Below are positions 20,929 through 32,800 of a DNA stretch of 64,000 nt, piece after piece. The number at the start of each line of letters is the position of its first letter. Position 1 is the first letter of the stretch. A model generated the notes under the pieces. That model did no database searches. It saw only the letters and a list, made by a program, of their open reading frames with translations, and was not told the DNA's origin. The DNA is from Fagopyrum homotropicum. Lineage: Eukaryota; Streptophyta; Magnoliopsida; Caryophyllales; Polygonaceae. The position numbers were made by a program, and so were the translations under genes. The stretch is from NCBI GenBank assembly GCA_033239125.1, contig BSWB01000004.1:120909235-120973234 (forward strand), given 5' to 3'.

Positions 20929-23900
20929 AAAAATGGGATTCTCTCCTTCAACATAGGAGAAGAAAATATCAAGTTCAAACTGTCCACAATGATGAAGGGA
21001 CCAGCCCTTAGTGAAGACGTTTTCAACATTGTCGAGGAAGAAGTGTCTAGGGAAGTTGTGAGCTCAATCCTAATCAAGGATCCATTAGAGAAGGTTCTTA
21101 GCATGAGTATCATGGAGGAAGGAGTTGAGGAAGATTGAATTGAAGAAATCCAAGCTTTGGATGCATTAGAAAAGGACACAAGTGCTGAATTTGAAGTGCA
21201 CGAAGGAGAGTTGAAGAGCTATAAGAACCACGGCCTGGGGCCCAATTCTACGCCTGTGGTTTCAATAAATAGACCCATGGAAAGCTATGTCGTAGCTAAT
21301 TGTGCTAATTGTTCCATAACCACGCCCGTGGTCATGCAAGAGGCTGTGGGATCACCCGTGGTTTCTCCAGAAAGTCCCTTAGTTATTGATAAAGCTTCAA
21401 GGAGTCTTGGAGAGTCTTCAATGGCTTTGGATTCATCTAATGTGGAGCTATATTAATCACATCCAACCGAAAAAGGTCCTCCTAAACTTGATCTCAAACC
21501 TCTCCCTTCTCATTTAAAGTATGCTTTCCTTGGTTCAAATTCTACTTATCCCGTGATTGTGAATGCATCTTTGAATGATGATGAGGTTGATAGATTGTTG
21601 AATGAATTGAAATTGCATAGGAGAGCTATAGGATACACCATTGATGACCTAGTTGGCATTAAACCATCCTTGTGCATGCATAAAATCTTGATGGAAGACA
21701 ACCATAAACCTTCAATTGAACCTCAAAGAAGATTGAACCCTATTATGAAAGAGGTAGTCAAGAAAGAAATCTTAAAGTTGTTAGATGCGGGAATCATTTT
21801 TCCGATTTCGGATACTAAATGGGTTAGTCCCGTACATGTTGTTCCTAAGAAGGGTGGTATGACCGTAGTAACTAATGAGAACAATGAACTAATCCCAACT
21901 AGGACGGTTACGGGGTAGATCAATGTGTATTGACTATAGGAAGCTTAACGTTGCCTCTAGGAAAGATCACTTCCCTCTTCCCTTTATTGACCAAATGCTA
22001 GAAAGATTAGCTCAACATTCACATTTTTGTTACCTTGATGGTTATAGCGGGTTCTTTCAAATCCCAATTCACCCAGATGACCAAGAGAAAATAACATTTA
22101 CTTGTCCTTGGGGAACATTTTCATATAGAAGGATGCCATTTGGGTTGTGTAATGCACCCGCCACTTTTCAAAGGTGTATGATGGCTATTTTTTCTGAACA
22201 TATTGAGAACATTATGGAAGTGTTTATGGATGATTTCTCGGTGTATGGCTCTTCATTTGATAATTTTTTGGCTAATCTATCTTTGGTGTTGAAGAGATGT
22301 CAGGAAACTAATCTTCTGTTGAATTGGAAGAAATGCCACTTCATGGTGAGTGAAGGCATAGTATTGGGACACTTGGTTTTCCACCGAGGCATTGCGGTTG
22401 ATAGAGCAAAGATAGAAGCGATAGAGAAGTTTCCACCACCTACCTCGGTGAAAGGGGTCAGGAGTTTCTTAGGGCATGCCGGTTTTTACCGGAGGTTTAT
22501 AAAAGATTTCTCTAAAATTTCTAAGCCTCTCACTAACCTACTAATGAAAGATGTTGATTTTGTTTTTTCAAAGGATTGTCTTGAAGCGTTTTGCAGGTTG
22601 AAGGATGCTTTGATCTCCGCCCCTATCATGCAACCTCCGGATTGGAGCTTACCATTTGAAGTAATGTCTGATGCGAGTGATGTGGTTGTTGGGGCTGTTT
22701 TAGGACAAAAGAAAGATGGGCTTACACATGCCATCTACTACGCTAGCAAGACGCTAGATGACGCCCAACTCAACTATGCCACAACCGAGAAGGAGTTGCT
22801 AGTGGTAGTGTATGCCTTTGAGAAGTTCCGCTCATATCTTGTTGGAGCAAAGGTTATTGTGTACACGGATCATGCTGCGATCCGTTATCTCCTCACAAAG
22901 AAGGATGCCAAGCCTCGCTTGATTCGGTAGATCCTTCTCCTCCAATAATTCGACTTGGAGATTCGGGACAAGAAAGGTTCCGAAAATTCAGTAGCGGACC
23001 ATCTTAGTAGGCTACCACCGTTGGAGATTGAAAGAGATGACATCCCGATTGATGACTCATTCCGGGATGAGCAATTGCAAGTAATAGAGGAGTGCTTACT
23101 TCAAGTGTCTAGAGGGAGTGATCCATGGTATGCGGATATAGTGAATTATCTTGTATGTGAAGAGGTGCCACCCGGTTTGTCATATGCCCAAAGGAAAAAG
23201 TTTTTCAAAGATGTAAGGCATTATTATTGGAGTGAGCCTCTCTTGTTCAAGAGAGGACTGGATGGAGTCTTTAGGAGGTGCATTCCGGAGGATGATATGG
23301 AGAGTGTGATCCGTCATTTCCACTCCTTGCCATGTGGAGGTCACGCTAGCTCACACAAAACGTGTGCAAATGTATTGCAATCCGGTTTTTATTGGCCTAA
23401 CTTGTCTAAGGATGTGCAGAATTTTGTAGTAGCTTGTAACGCTTGCCAAAGGACGGGAAACATCTTAAGAAGGAATGAGATGCCCTTGAACAATATCCAA
23501 GAGGTCGGGGTCTTTGATGTTTGGAGTGTGGACTTCATGGGGTCATTCCCCTCTTCATGTGGAAACCTCTACATTCTATTGGCGGTGGATTATGTGTCAA
23601 GATGGGTGGAAGCAATCGCCTCTCCCACAAACGATGCCAAAGTAGTGGTGCGGTTCTTCAACCGAGTCATCTTCCCTAGGCTTGGAACACCAAGAGTGAT
23701 CATAAGTGATGGAGGGAAGCATTTCACCAATAGGAACTTTGGGACACTTTTGGCTAAGTATGGGGTGACTCATAAGGTGGCCACACCTTACCATCCCCAA
23801 ACTAGTGGCCATGTGGAGATTTCCAACCGGGAGATAAAAAGAATACTTGAGAAGACGGTTTCTAGGACAAGAAAAGATTGGGCTATGAAGCTTGATGATG

Positions 23901-24400
23901 CTTTGTGGGCATATAGAACTGCCTTCAAGACACCAACTGGCACCACTCCCTACAAGCTAGTTTATGGCAAGTCTTGCCACCTTCCGGTGGAGATGGAGCA
24001 TAGGGCATATTGGGCCATAAGGTGGCTGAATTTTGACCTCAAGGAAGCCGGTGAGAAGAGGTTTCTAGACATGAATGCTCTTGAGGAGATCCGGTTGGAT
24101 GCTTATGAAAATTCCCGGATTTACAAAGAAAGGACCAAGCGTTAGCATCACAAACGTCTAATCCCAAAGGAACTGAGTGAAGGTGACGTAGTCCTTCTCT
24201 TCAATTCAAGGTTGCGGCTCTTTCCCGAAAAGCTCAAGTCAAGATGGATGGGTCCTTATGTGGTGAGGAAGGTCTTCCCCCATGGAGCGGTTGAGATAGG
24301 TGGGGAGCATTGTGGAGATTTCAAGGTGAATGAGCACCGTTTGAAGAAGTACATCCCGGAAGCTCCGGTGGATATGATTACCCCACTTCACCTTGAGTGA
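20929..24400 (+). pseudogene. pol: Element 2 pol: RT, RNase H, integrase
   Basis: After the TGA at 20926 the same frame continues through more stops (TGA 21136, TAA 21454) into RT from about 21553. A TAG at 21916 with a 1-bp gain shifts the frame at the TGWRMCIDYRK position. From 21923 RT (LDGYSGFFQIPIHP, FMDDFSVYG) and RNase H (MSDASDVVVGAVLG) are readable. TAG 22928 and TAA 22946 follow. Integrase (HFHSLPCGGHASS, CNACQRTGN, DFMGSFPSSCG, IISDGGKHF, GHVEISNREIK) is broken by TAG 24143, and the frame ends with TGA at 24398. Three of the stops stand where element 1 has Trp. Confidence 0.9.
21228..21366 (+). promoter_or_regulatory. Palindrome half-site cluster in the protease-RT linker
   Basis: Half-sites ACCACGGCC, GCCTGTGGT, ACCACGCCCGTGGT and CCCGTGGTTT are packed in about 140 bp at the linker position that corresponds to 9199-9362 in element 1. 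The protein here shares no clear similarity with element 1, yet both carry the motif. Confidence 0.6.
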
Positions 24401-26104
24401 AACGCTCCCAGATTTGGCCAAGCTAATGACCTTAAAGAAGCGCTTAATGGGATGCAACCCATTGGTACATATCTTTCCCTTTTCGTTTTTTTTGTTTTTG
24501 TTTTTTTGCTTTTGTTTTTGTTTTGGTGTGTTTGTGTGTGTCTTGTGTTTGTATGCTAGAGTCTTGGTAACAAGGAAGTCTTGCAAGGCATGATGATGGT
24601 GATGATCCCAAATCGAACGTGGGTGGAGCGGACGTGGGAATTGGACGGCTTGCAGTGCTTAGCACGGGTCCCGACGCCATAATGAACATCAAGAGCTCTC
24701 TACCACCTTTGATTGATCATCCACCATCACTCCACATGAGTGAACCAAAATACCGAAAGCACCACCATTTTTACATTGTGAGGACTCTCTTTCACTTCCT
24801 TATTTAATTTACACATTGGGGACAATATGGTTTTAAGTATGGGGTGGGCTTTTCATAATCATTTGCATGATTGCATCTAGGATAGTTTCATATTATTGTC
24901 ACATGTTTCATTATGTTTTGCATTGTACATATTTATCTCCAAAATTCCAAAAAAATCAGAAAATTTTAAAAAATTTTAAAAAATTTGTGCTTCTTAGTTT
25001 GGATATGACCCTTATGATGAATTTGTTTTGTGAATTGTCTATGGATGACCTTTGTGTGTTGAAAAAATTTATGCATATGTGGACTTGAATACTTCTCTTG
25101 ATTTCGATGTATGAATTGTGATGAAGATTGTTGTCTAGGTTGGATTGAGAATTGTTTATCGAAATCGCATGCTAGTTCTTACACATAATCTACGAATGAT
25201 TAAGGCATTCATTTCTCTCTTCTTCTCATCTTGATCATGTTGTTTGAAGCACCTCAATTGATAAAACATTTGACCTCTTTTGACCCATCCGTGAATAGGA
25301 GCATGCTAGTGTGTTGAGTGTGTGTAAAGCAAGTGTAGGGTGTTGAAGTAAGTGTATGAATGTTATGAATGAAGTGTTGAATGTGTTGTGAAAGTGTAGA
25401 AAAAATATAGGTTTGGGGACATTGGTTTTGATGCCGAGTAACTCGGCACCATTCACATAATCAGGTGTTTGTGTCTTGCCAAAGTCGGATTAACCGATAG
25501 TCCTAACAAGCCTTGGTATGTGTGCCCAGTGTGAGGCACCTCACAAAAAACCCTAAGGTCTGCTAATCACCAAGGTTTCGGCTTTTGTACACCAATGTCA
25601 TTGCCTCAAAAATAAATGAAAGAAAAAAGAAGAGAAAGAAAAGAAAGAAAAGAAAACGATGGAGAAAAATGTACACTTGTGGTGAAGTTGATCAAAAATG
25701 AAATTGTGGAGTTAGTTCCTTTCCCGGATTAGCATCACATAACCTAAAAAATTGCCACCTATAACAACGTTTCTTGGCCTCTTCCTTCCTAAGTCCTTAA
25801 GACCTCTATGCACATGTGTTTTGACTTAAGTGATTTAGATTTGATATTTTCATGATCATCTAGACATTCTCAATTTACTTTGCATATATGATTCAAGCTA
25901 AGTGTGATTGTCTTTCCGTGCATTTGTTCTCTTGATAAACATTTGTTCATCCTTTGCCATGAAACATCACTATGAAGGTGATCGATGACTAGAAGCACAA
26001 TTGTAAAAATATTTTCCGTTTTTCCGCATTCATAACTCATGCCATCTTGTAGCTTAGGTTTGAACCTTGCTTCGGGACAAGCAAGTGGCAAGTATGGGGT
26101 ATTT
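24401..26104 (+). other. Element 2 3' non-coding region with two purine tracts
   Basis: No ORF3 is found. The block GACCTTAAA...AAGCGCTT at about 24428-24445 precedes the hairpin. A purine-rich AAGTATGGGGTGGG lies at about 24835-24848 and the functional polypurine tract AAGTATGGGGTATT at about 26091-26104, next to the LTR. Between them, 25434-25590 (CGAGTAACTCGG..., GTGTCTTGCCAAAGTCGGATT-type text) is strongly conserved with 2541-2700. Poly-T/poly-A runs occur at 24485-24530 and 24945-24985. Confidence 0.75.
24446..24463 (+). promoter_or_regulatory. Conserved RNA hairpin after pol (covarying)
   Basis: Stem AATGGG / CCCATT with loop ATGCAA, 46 nt after the pol stop. Compared with element 1 (CTTGGG / CCCAAG, loop AGGCAA) the first two base pairs change on both sides and pairing is kept. 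Confidence 0.6.
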
Positions 26105-27914
26105 TGATGACATGATTTATGACGTTAGTTTAGGCATTCATTTAGATAGTTTTTCCGTTATTCATGCAGAGTTTGGCATTAGTTCGTGACGTTTACGCTT
26201 AATTCATCCACATTGTCGGAATAGACGTCTACACGAGCTTTTGTCGGTTTTGTAGGCATTTTGGGGAGATCTTGGACTTAATCGATACATTCGAGGATCA
26301 TTCCTCGTGATGGCACACTTCCGGACTCTTTAAGGAGCAAGCTAGGAGTAAAGAAGAACACAAAAGACCTTGTTGGTGCATGCCTTGCATCAATTCATGA
26401 CTTGGTGATCCAAGGACGGTTTCTGGTGCAGAACCACGGCCCAGAGGGCCTTTCCACGCCCGTGGTTTTGCCCGTGGTTTTAGTTTGGACAGCCTTGACA
26501 CTTGTCACACAATTTCTTTGCCCAACCTTTGTTTTTCTTGGTTGAGTGTGGACTTGGGAAAGCCTGCAGGCTGGCTAGAGGACTCTCTCTCATCATCCAT
26601 TGTGGAAAAGAAAAGAAAAGAAGAACAACAAAACACTCTCATTTGGAAGAAGAACAACATCATCAAACTTAGATCTAGAGTTAGACTTTGAAGGATTTTT
26701 AGTGGCTTTTGTTGAGGAGCTTTTGGAAGCATTTTAAGGAACGTTTTGGAGATGTGTTTGAAGGGTTGTAAGTCTTGTTTAATCTCATATTCAGCTAAGA
26801 TTACTTGCTTCTTTTTACTCTTATTTCACTTTCTTGCTATGAAACCCATGTATGCTTGTATGATGATTCTATATCTTGAGATGCATGTTATTGGCTAAGT
26901 AATTGTGATTCTAGGGTGATGGACAGAAGGTTATAGCTTGGATAATGATATAATAGACTTGAATTTACCTTTTGATGGCTTGCATACTCGAAACCTAACC
27001 CCCGATTAAAACCACGGCTTGTTCCTCCTAAACCAAGTTATGATGTTAGATTGTTGAAATTCTAGTGTTTGCTGTGTTGTACTATTATTGATGAATCTAA
27101 ATGTTAGGATGTTAGATTGTTGAAATTCTAGTGTTTGTTAAGCCTTATCTAGCTTAGGGTGACCTAATGCTAGCAAACTAAGTTAGGGAAGAGACTTACC
27201 CGGTAATTTCCGATCTTAGATACCAAAGATGACGAAATTTAGGTAGTAGTGAGCCTCGCAAGCCGCTATTGGACTGATTGTGCTAGGATTGTTGCTTAGG
27301 ACTTTCCTTTCCGAGATTTACCCGGTAAGGAGAGGTTTGACCCGTAGATAGCAATCCGGTTTGTGTAGAATTCTCGTTCTTAGGTTCCCAGAGACTTACC
27401 CGGTAATAGGACCTTAGGTGCGGGATTAGTGGACCATGAGACCTACCCGGTGATTGATCCCATTGGAGAAACACCCTTTCCCAAAATACCGCAACTTGTC
27501 CAAGGTTGATTAGAAGCTTGAGTCCAATGCCATAACCGGAAGTTCCAATCCCTAGAATCCGCTTTTCTTACTTTGATCTCACATCTTGTGTTTGTGTTGC
27601 TTGTTTGTGTTGCTAGTTTGACTTGTTGTTTGATTTATAAACTTTCATGATTTCTGATCTTTGTTTGATCACCATAAAAACCCAACCAAAAATATCATGA
27701 TTTTCATTTCTTTATTTCTTTCTCTTTTCTTAGACTAGATTTGCACTATCTATGATCACTTGTTTGATTTGATTTCACCTTAGTCTTCGTGTTCGACCTC
27801 GGAATACTATCCTTACTACAAAACGACTCATACATTGTGGGTTCGCTAGGAGTTAGGAGAATATATCGAGTTATAAATTGTAAGGCTTTTGTGCTATACA
27901 TCTCTAGCGTAACA
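26105..27914 (+). mobile_element. Element 2 3' LTR (1810 bp)
   Basis: TGATGACATG to TAACA, followed by GAGGT at 27915-27919. It closely matches the 5' LTR except for a patch at about 27030-27120, where the second palindrome cluster (CCACGGCCGTGG and the following half-site) is missing and a neighbouring segment (TTAGATTGTTGAAATTC) is duplicated. Confidence 0.93.
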
Positions 27915-27919
27915 GAGGT
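27915..27919. repeat. Target site duplication, right copy (GAGGT)
   Basis: This copy matches 16695-16699 and marks the right end of element 2. Confidence 0.92.
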
Positions 27920-27941
27920 AATTGTCATTGTCATTGCACGT

Positions 27942-28254
27942 TCAAAACAACTCACCTATGAAAAATAATCATGTAAAATGCTGGTTAAATTAGGTATAAA
28001 TAATACAGATGATATATTTGGTTCAAGAAAATCAGCTGCCATTAAGTTTATCAGTCAACCCATACCAATTTTGTCCAGCATATGTATATGTGATCTCTTG
28101 AAATAACTTTGTTAATGGGAAAATGTTGAACACGCAACAAGGGATCTGACTATTGTAATTTGTAAGCATCGTGTTTATCAGTTGGAGATATTTTATCCTA
28201 AGAACCCAGCCTGCTCGTCAAAGTGAAGTGTGTCTCATAGGTGAGTTGTTTTGA
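27942..28254. repeat. Perfect 20-bp inverted repeat pair, 313-bp span
   Basis: TCAAAACAACTCACCTATGA at 27942-27961 is exactly the reverse complement of 28235-28254. No target site duplication is visible at the outer edges, so a MITE identity is unproven. The interior is AT-rich with no gene. Confidence 0.6.
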
Positions 28255-28390
28255 GGTCATTAAACAACAACAACTGAAATGTTTAGCTTAGGGTGTTGAC
28301 TTAAGTTCAACTCGTCCGGAATAGTCTTTTGCCAAGCTGAAGATCCTTTCGCTTCTTCTCAATAAGCGTTCTCTTCTTAACCTCTCGATC

Positions 28391-28413
28391 TCTTCTTCTT
28401 CTTCTTCTTCTTC
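28391..28413 (+). repeat. (CTT)n microsatellite
   Basis: About seven uninterrupted CTT units in a pyrimidine-rich stretch. Confidence 0.9.
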
Positions 28414-29363
28414 ACTCTTATGATTGATTATAAGTTGTTGACATTTTGATTGCTTGGACCTGAATTTTTTTGCTGATTGTTCTGTTGTAAATTTCTAATT
28501 GTTAAGTTGTTGACATTTCATTTAATGTTTACTTGAATATTTCGTTTATGTATTTTTTGTACTGTTGTATTTAAGAGGTGAGATATTGTAATACTTGGAA
28601 CAACAAAACTAATTCATCAGATCGCATGAGGGCATCTCCCGAGGCTTCTATCGGGATCAATATCGTCTTTTATGATATTAACAATTACAGCCTCCTCATG
28701 TACTTTGTCGATGAGGAGCTTCAAAACAGGGACTCGTGAGAGAGTTGTGCACGAGCCAACCATTATGAACTTCTTCTGTAATGGCAAAGGGAACTTTGTT
28801 AGTAGATGCATTTGATGATCATAAGACACCTATAGAATACTGTTGTGTAAGAACCTGAAAAGAATGATAAGTTTATTCTCATGGATTTGATTCGGAATCT
28901 TTCTAATGGAAAAGGATTTTGGATAAGTGATAGTATGAAACATCCTAATAAATAAAAAAGTTGTTTCTTAATACTGACTTTTCTTATATAGTCAAAGGAA
29001 ATGGTAATATGAAAGTGTAACTTGTGCAAAGGATATTCCTTTGCAGAAGTGCAGTAGTTTGAATAGAGTGAAGCTAAACAATCCTTGTATAACCTCCCAT
29101 TCCAGAGCTTGTCTAACAAGTTTAAATAGAGTAGAGCTAAGAAAACAAGTGTTACACTCAATAAAGTGATATTAGTGTCAATTTCTTCTTTGCTGAGTTT
29201 CCTCTAGATTCTCATTTGCACTGCTGAACTCTCGAGTTATGTAGAGGTAATACAAGATGTTTTTTAGTTTGTTTTAATTGTTAATCTTGATGCGGAACAT
29301 GATTTTTTTATTGTATAGGTTAATTTGCATGATTGAAATTTTATTTTAATTAATTGGATAACC

Positions 29364-29490
29364 TGAAACCCGAACCAGAAACCCATACCCGAAACTGAAC
29401 CCGAAACATGAAAACCCTAATCCGAACCCCGAAAACCCGAACCCGAACCCGAACCCCAAACCCGACCCAAAACCCAAAACCCGAACCCTT
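29364..29490 (+). repeat. Degenerate CCCGAA / CCAAAACC repeat
   Basis: About 125 bp of imperfect CCCGAA-type hexamers (AACCCGAACCCGAACCC and variants). It is not the plant telomere unit CCCTAAA. Confidence 0.85.
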
Positions 29491-29808
29491 GCCTGATTAA
29501 CCACATTGTTTAATTACATTTTGAAAATTAAACTGAATTACTATATATATAGTTTTAAACATGAGAGGTAATTCATAAAATAGACACATTCAGCTACACC
29601 AAAGTAGATAGAATGACTACAACAAGAAGTCTATTGATTAGCTTAGCAACAAAATGATTATTTTTGTTGTTGTCACACCAATCTCTCGCTCTTACTCCTG
29701 GAGTTGTCCAACTTCCACAAACTCACTGTCTCAAGTTGTCAATAATGTATAACATCGTACAAAATTGCATAATTTGCATGTGATCATCCGTACAAAAAGA
29801 AATACTTT

Positions 29809-29813
29809 AGGGT
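29809..29813. repeat. Target site duplication, left copy (AGGGT)
   Basis: AGGGT precedes the 5' LTR at 29814 and recurs at 39720-39724 after the 3' LTR. Confidence 0.9.
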
Positions 29814-32800
29814 TGTAATATCCGGAATTTTAATTCAGTTTAATTCCGAAGCAAATCGGACTTCGAGCCGTTGACGGTTTTCCATTCTATCTAGTATTTC
29901 TTTCTTCACGAATTTTATCATTTTATGTAGAATTTAATTCACATAAAATGATAAAATTATATCAAGCTCTAATTCTTATAATTATTTATCATTTTATGTA
30001 GAATTTAATTCACATAAAATGATAGATTTATATCAAACCCTAGTTATTATAATTCATTCTTATCGATGACTTTAGACGAGATCATGACAAGCTGTGACGA
30101 GATCATGACTAAGCTGAGACAAGGCCATGACAAAGCCCGACAAACCTGTGACAAACTTATTCATGGGCCTAACAAGGCCATGACGAGTTTTGACAGGTTT
30201 TTGACAAACTATTCAGCCCACATTCTTCCCTTGATTCAGCCCACCTCTTTTGCCTTGCTCTAGCCCACACCGGACCTACTGTTGCCCAGCCAGCCAAGCC
30301 TTCAACAGCCCATGTCTTCAGCTACATCTCGCAGCCCAAGAAGCCCAGACAGAAGTAGCCTAGTTAACCCCACTCCTGTTGTCCAGGAAGCCTAGCCACT
30401 TGATGTGAAGAAGAAACCGTCAGCTCCCTCTCTCCCCATATCTTGTAACGCTCCCTGATTTCACGCAGAAGAGTGTACAGAATCAGCAACGCCACATTCA
30501 GTGCCCATCCTTCATTCGCACAATAGATCGCCTCCCACTTTTGCGTCCGGATTCACGTACAGAAGAGCAACCATTTTGTTCCTCCTCAGCCAGATCGGGT
30601 TCCTCATTCGCACAACAGATCGAGTTCCTCCCCTACCACGCTTACATCTACGCTCTCACCTTGGCCATTCTGCAACTCAGCCGACAACATGAGTTGAAGA
30701 AACAGGGGGACACTTGCTACTCTTCTGTCCGGACAACAAGCCTCGTAACAGCCGGTCTCCCCAAGGCCTTGTACATCACGGCAGTTGCAGCACTGAGACC
30801 TTGATCTGATCAACCGATTCTCCTCTAGTATTGACAGAGGATTGATCCCCCAACAGTCCGGTAAGTGGCTCCCTCAATTACCCCTTCACTTCACTTTGAC
30901 TCAGTTGGCTAAGGCCTTGATGTGAGGGTGCCATGGTCATATTGTCTCCAGTGCAGCCATCTCTTGAATCAGCCCCTCCCTCACAAGTGTAGCAACTTAC
31001 CCTCGCAGTCCATCCTTAGGAACTCACGTAGAAACAAGTTGCAGTAGCCTTGCCTCCCTCCTTGTCGAGTATTGTAGTTGCGTATGACCATGCTCTTCCT
31101 CCTTACTTTATTTAGTCAGATATGTGCTTATAGTTGTCTGTAAACCATCTTACAATCTATATATTACAGCCAAGGAACAACTACAGTGAGTTGTTGCAGT
31201 TTCTCAGTTTTCCAACAGTGATGAGCAGTCAATTTCGGGTCCAAATTTGAGTAAGCTAGACTCTTCCTTTTTGGCTGGTTTTCGGATATTTCATATATAG
31301 TAGTACATAGTATAACATACTAAAATTTGGGAAGAATCGGAGTTACGGTTTGAAAGTTATTGTGTTCCAAAGTTGACGCCTCATGCAGTTTTTATATATG
31401 TGTTGAGTTTTGGGGAAAACAGCATGTGATGCTGTTTTATGAGATGGTTTTGAATAAGCTCTTGATCTCCGTTGGGCTTGAATTTTGGATATGATATGGT
31501 TGAAATATTTTTGTAGAACATATTAGAATTTGAGAGGAATCCAGCGATTGGTTTGGGATTTATGATTTTTCAAAGATTGAGTCGTAAGAAGTTTTTCTGT
31601 TGTGCTGAAATTCGGTTTTGGGAGATAGTTTTAAATAGGATTTTGATCTCCTTTGCAGCTGAATTTTGGATATATTGTAGATAAGATTTTATAGTAGAAC
31701 ATATCAAAATTTGGGGTAAATCCAGCGAGTAGTTTAGGAGTTATGATTTTTCAAAATTAAGACAGTGTGTTGTTTGTTAAGTGTTGTAACCAACTTTAAA
31801 ATTTTTTGTAGAAGTGATGGTTGAACAGTTTTAAGAAATTCTTGCTCCTAGGAGTAGATGAGATATCATAGATGATCTAGAGAATTATTTCGGAATTTTT
31901 ATAAGATTATTCGAATTTTATATTTGAAGCCGAAGTTGGACCTTGACGATCTTTCCGAAAATAAGGAAATGGGTAAATTGTCAGTTTGTAACCAAACTCA
32001 TCTTTAGGAGTTAGAATATGACTCTTTAGTCTCAAATAAGAGTTTAGGCATGAATTAGGGAATTTTTGGAAGTTTCAACACCAAGGGTAAAATAGTCATT
32101 TTACCATAAATTAATATTGTAATCAATTCCGTTCTATTAAGACCTACTATCTTAGAAGTCTTAGACTTCTAATCACCTAGAAAGTGTGCTGACACACTTG
32201 TCTCCTTTGACAGGCCACTGAATTCCTACTGTACAGATCGATTTGCGAATTAGAAAGTCGAGATCTGATTCAGGTAAGTCCACGGACTTACTTAGCTGGC
32301 TTCTTGTATGAGTGTAATGTGTATGAGTGGTGTTTTTTAGTTATAATAAATAACGAAACCGGATTAGGCCGACTTTATTATTTACATAATTGACCCAAGT
32401 GTATGATAACGGGTCGTGACATCATTTGCCTAGCTCTTGCGAGAGTCTAGGAGGTTCCCTGCGACCAGCCCAGTCAGGTAGACGGTCAGATGCATTAGTA
32501 CCATTCCGCGTTGGTAAACGGGGACAGGGGCGAGGTTTGGGAATCCCTCGTGTCACAAAATAAGTATCATTAGTAATGACATATCACCTAATTAAAAGAT
32601 AATAAAAAGGATTGAGTGTTGCATGTTGATTGTGTATGTTGTGTGTTTGTGCTTTTACCTTTACACTTATGCATAGAATGTTAGTTAACGGTTTTATACC
32701 GCTTGTAGATGTCTTGCAAGTTAATACAGTTGTAGAGAGATCCGGAGGGAATGGTCAGCCGGGTCCACGTACTCATTTAGTTGGGGACGAGGTTGCCTTA

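Larger units (their letters stand above)
16700..27914 (+). mobile_element. Element 2: full-length Athila-lineage retrotransposon, defective
   Basis: 11.2 kb, bounded by GAGGT. Order: LTR 16700-18503, PBS 18510-18527, gag-protease, RT, RNase H, integrase, hairpin 24446-24463, 3' non-coding region, polypurine tract, LTR 26105-27914. LTR termini are TGATGACATG...TAACA. No ORF3 is present between pol and the 3' non-coding region, unlike element 1. At least seven in-frame stops and one frameshift break gag-pol, so it is non-autonomous. The insertion may have split a host gene (see 16391-16516). Confidence 0.95.
27920..29808. other. Unique region between elements, no gene recognised
   Basis: AT-rich. 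It contains a perfect 20-bp inverted pair (27942-27961 and 28235-28254) and two simple repeats, annotated separately. A minus-strand frame at about 28800-28617 follows a plausible acceptor (CCATTACAG) but has no family match I can name. Nothing else is supported. Confidence 0.5.

Noticed and set aside
29364..29490. Interstitial telomere repeat
   Set aside because: The unit is CCCGAA-like and irregular, not CCCTAAA.
30066..30263. Small ORF repeated in both LARD LTRs as a gene
   Set aside because: It differs in length between the two LTRs (extended to 37217 in the 3' copy) and shows no protein motif, so conservation follows LTR identity.
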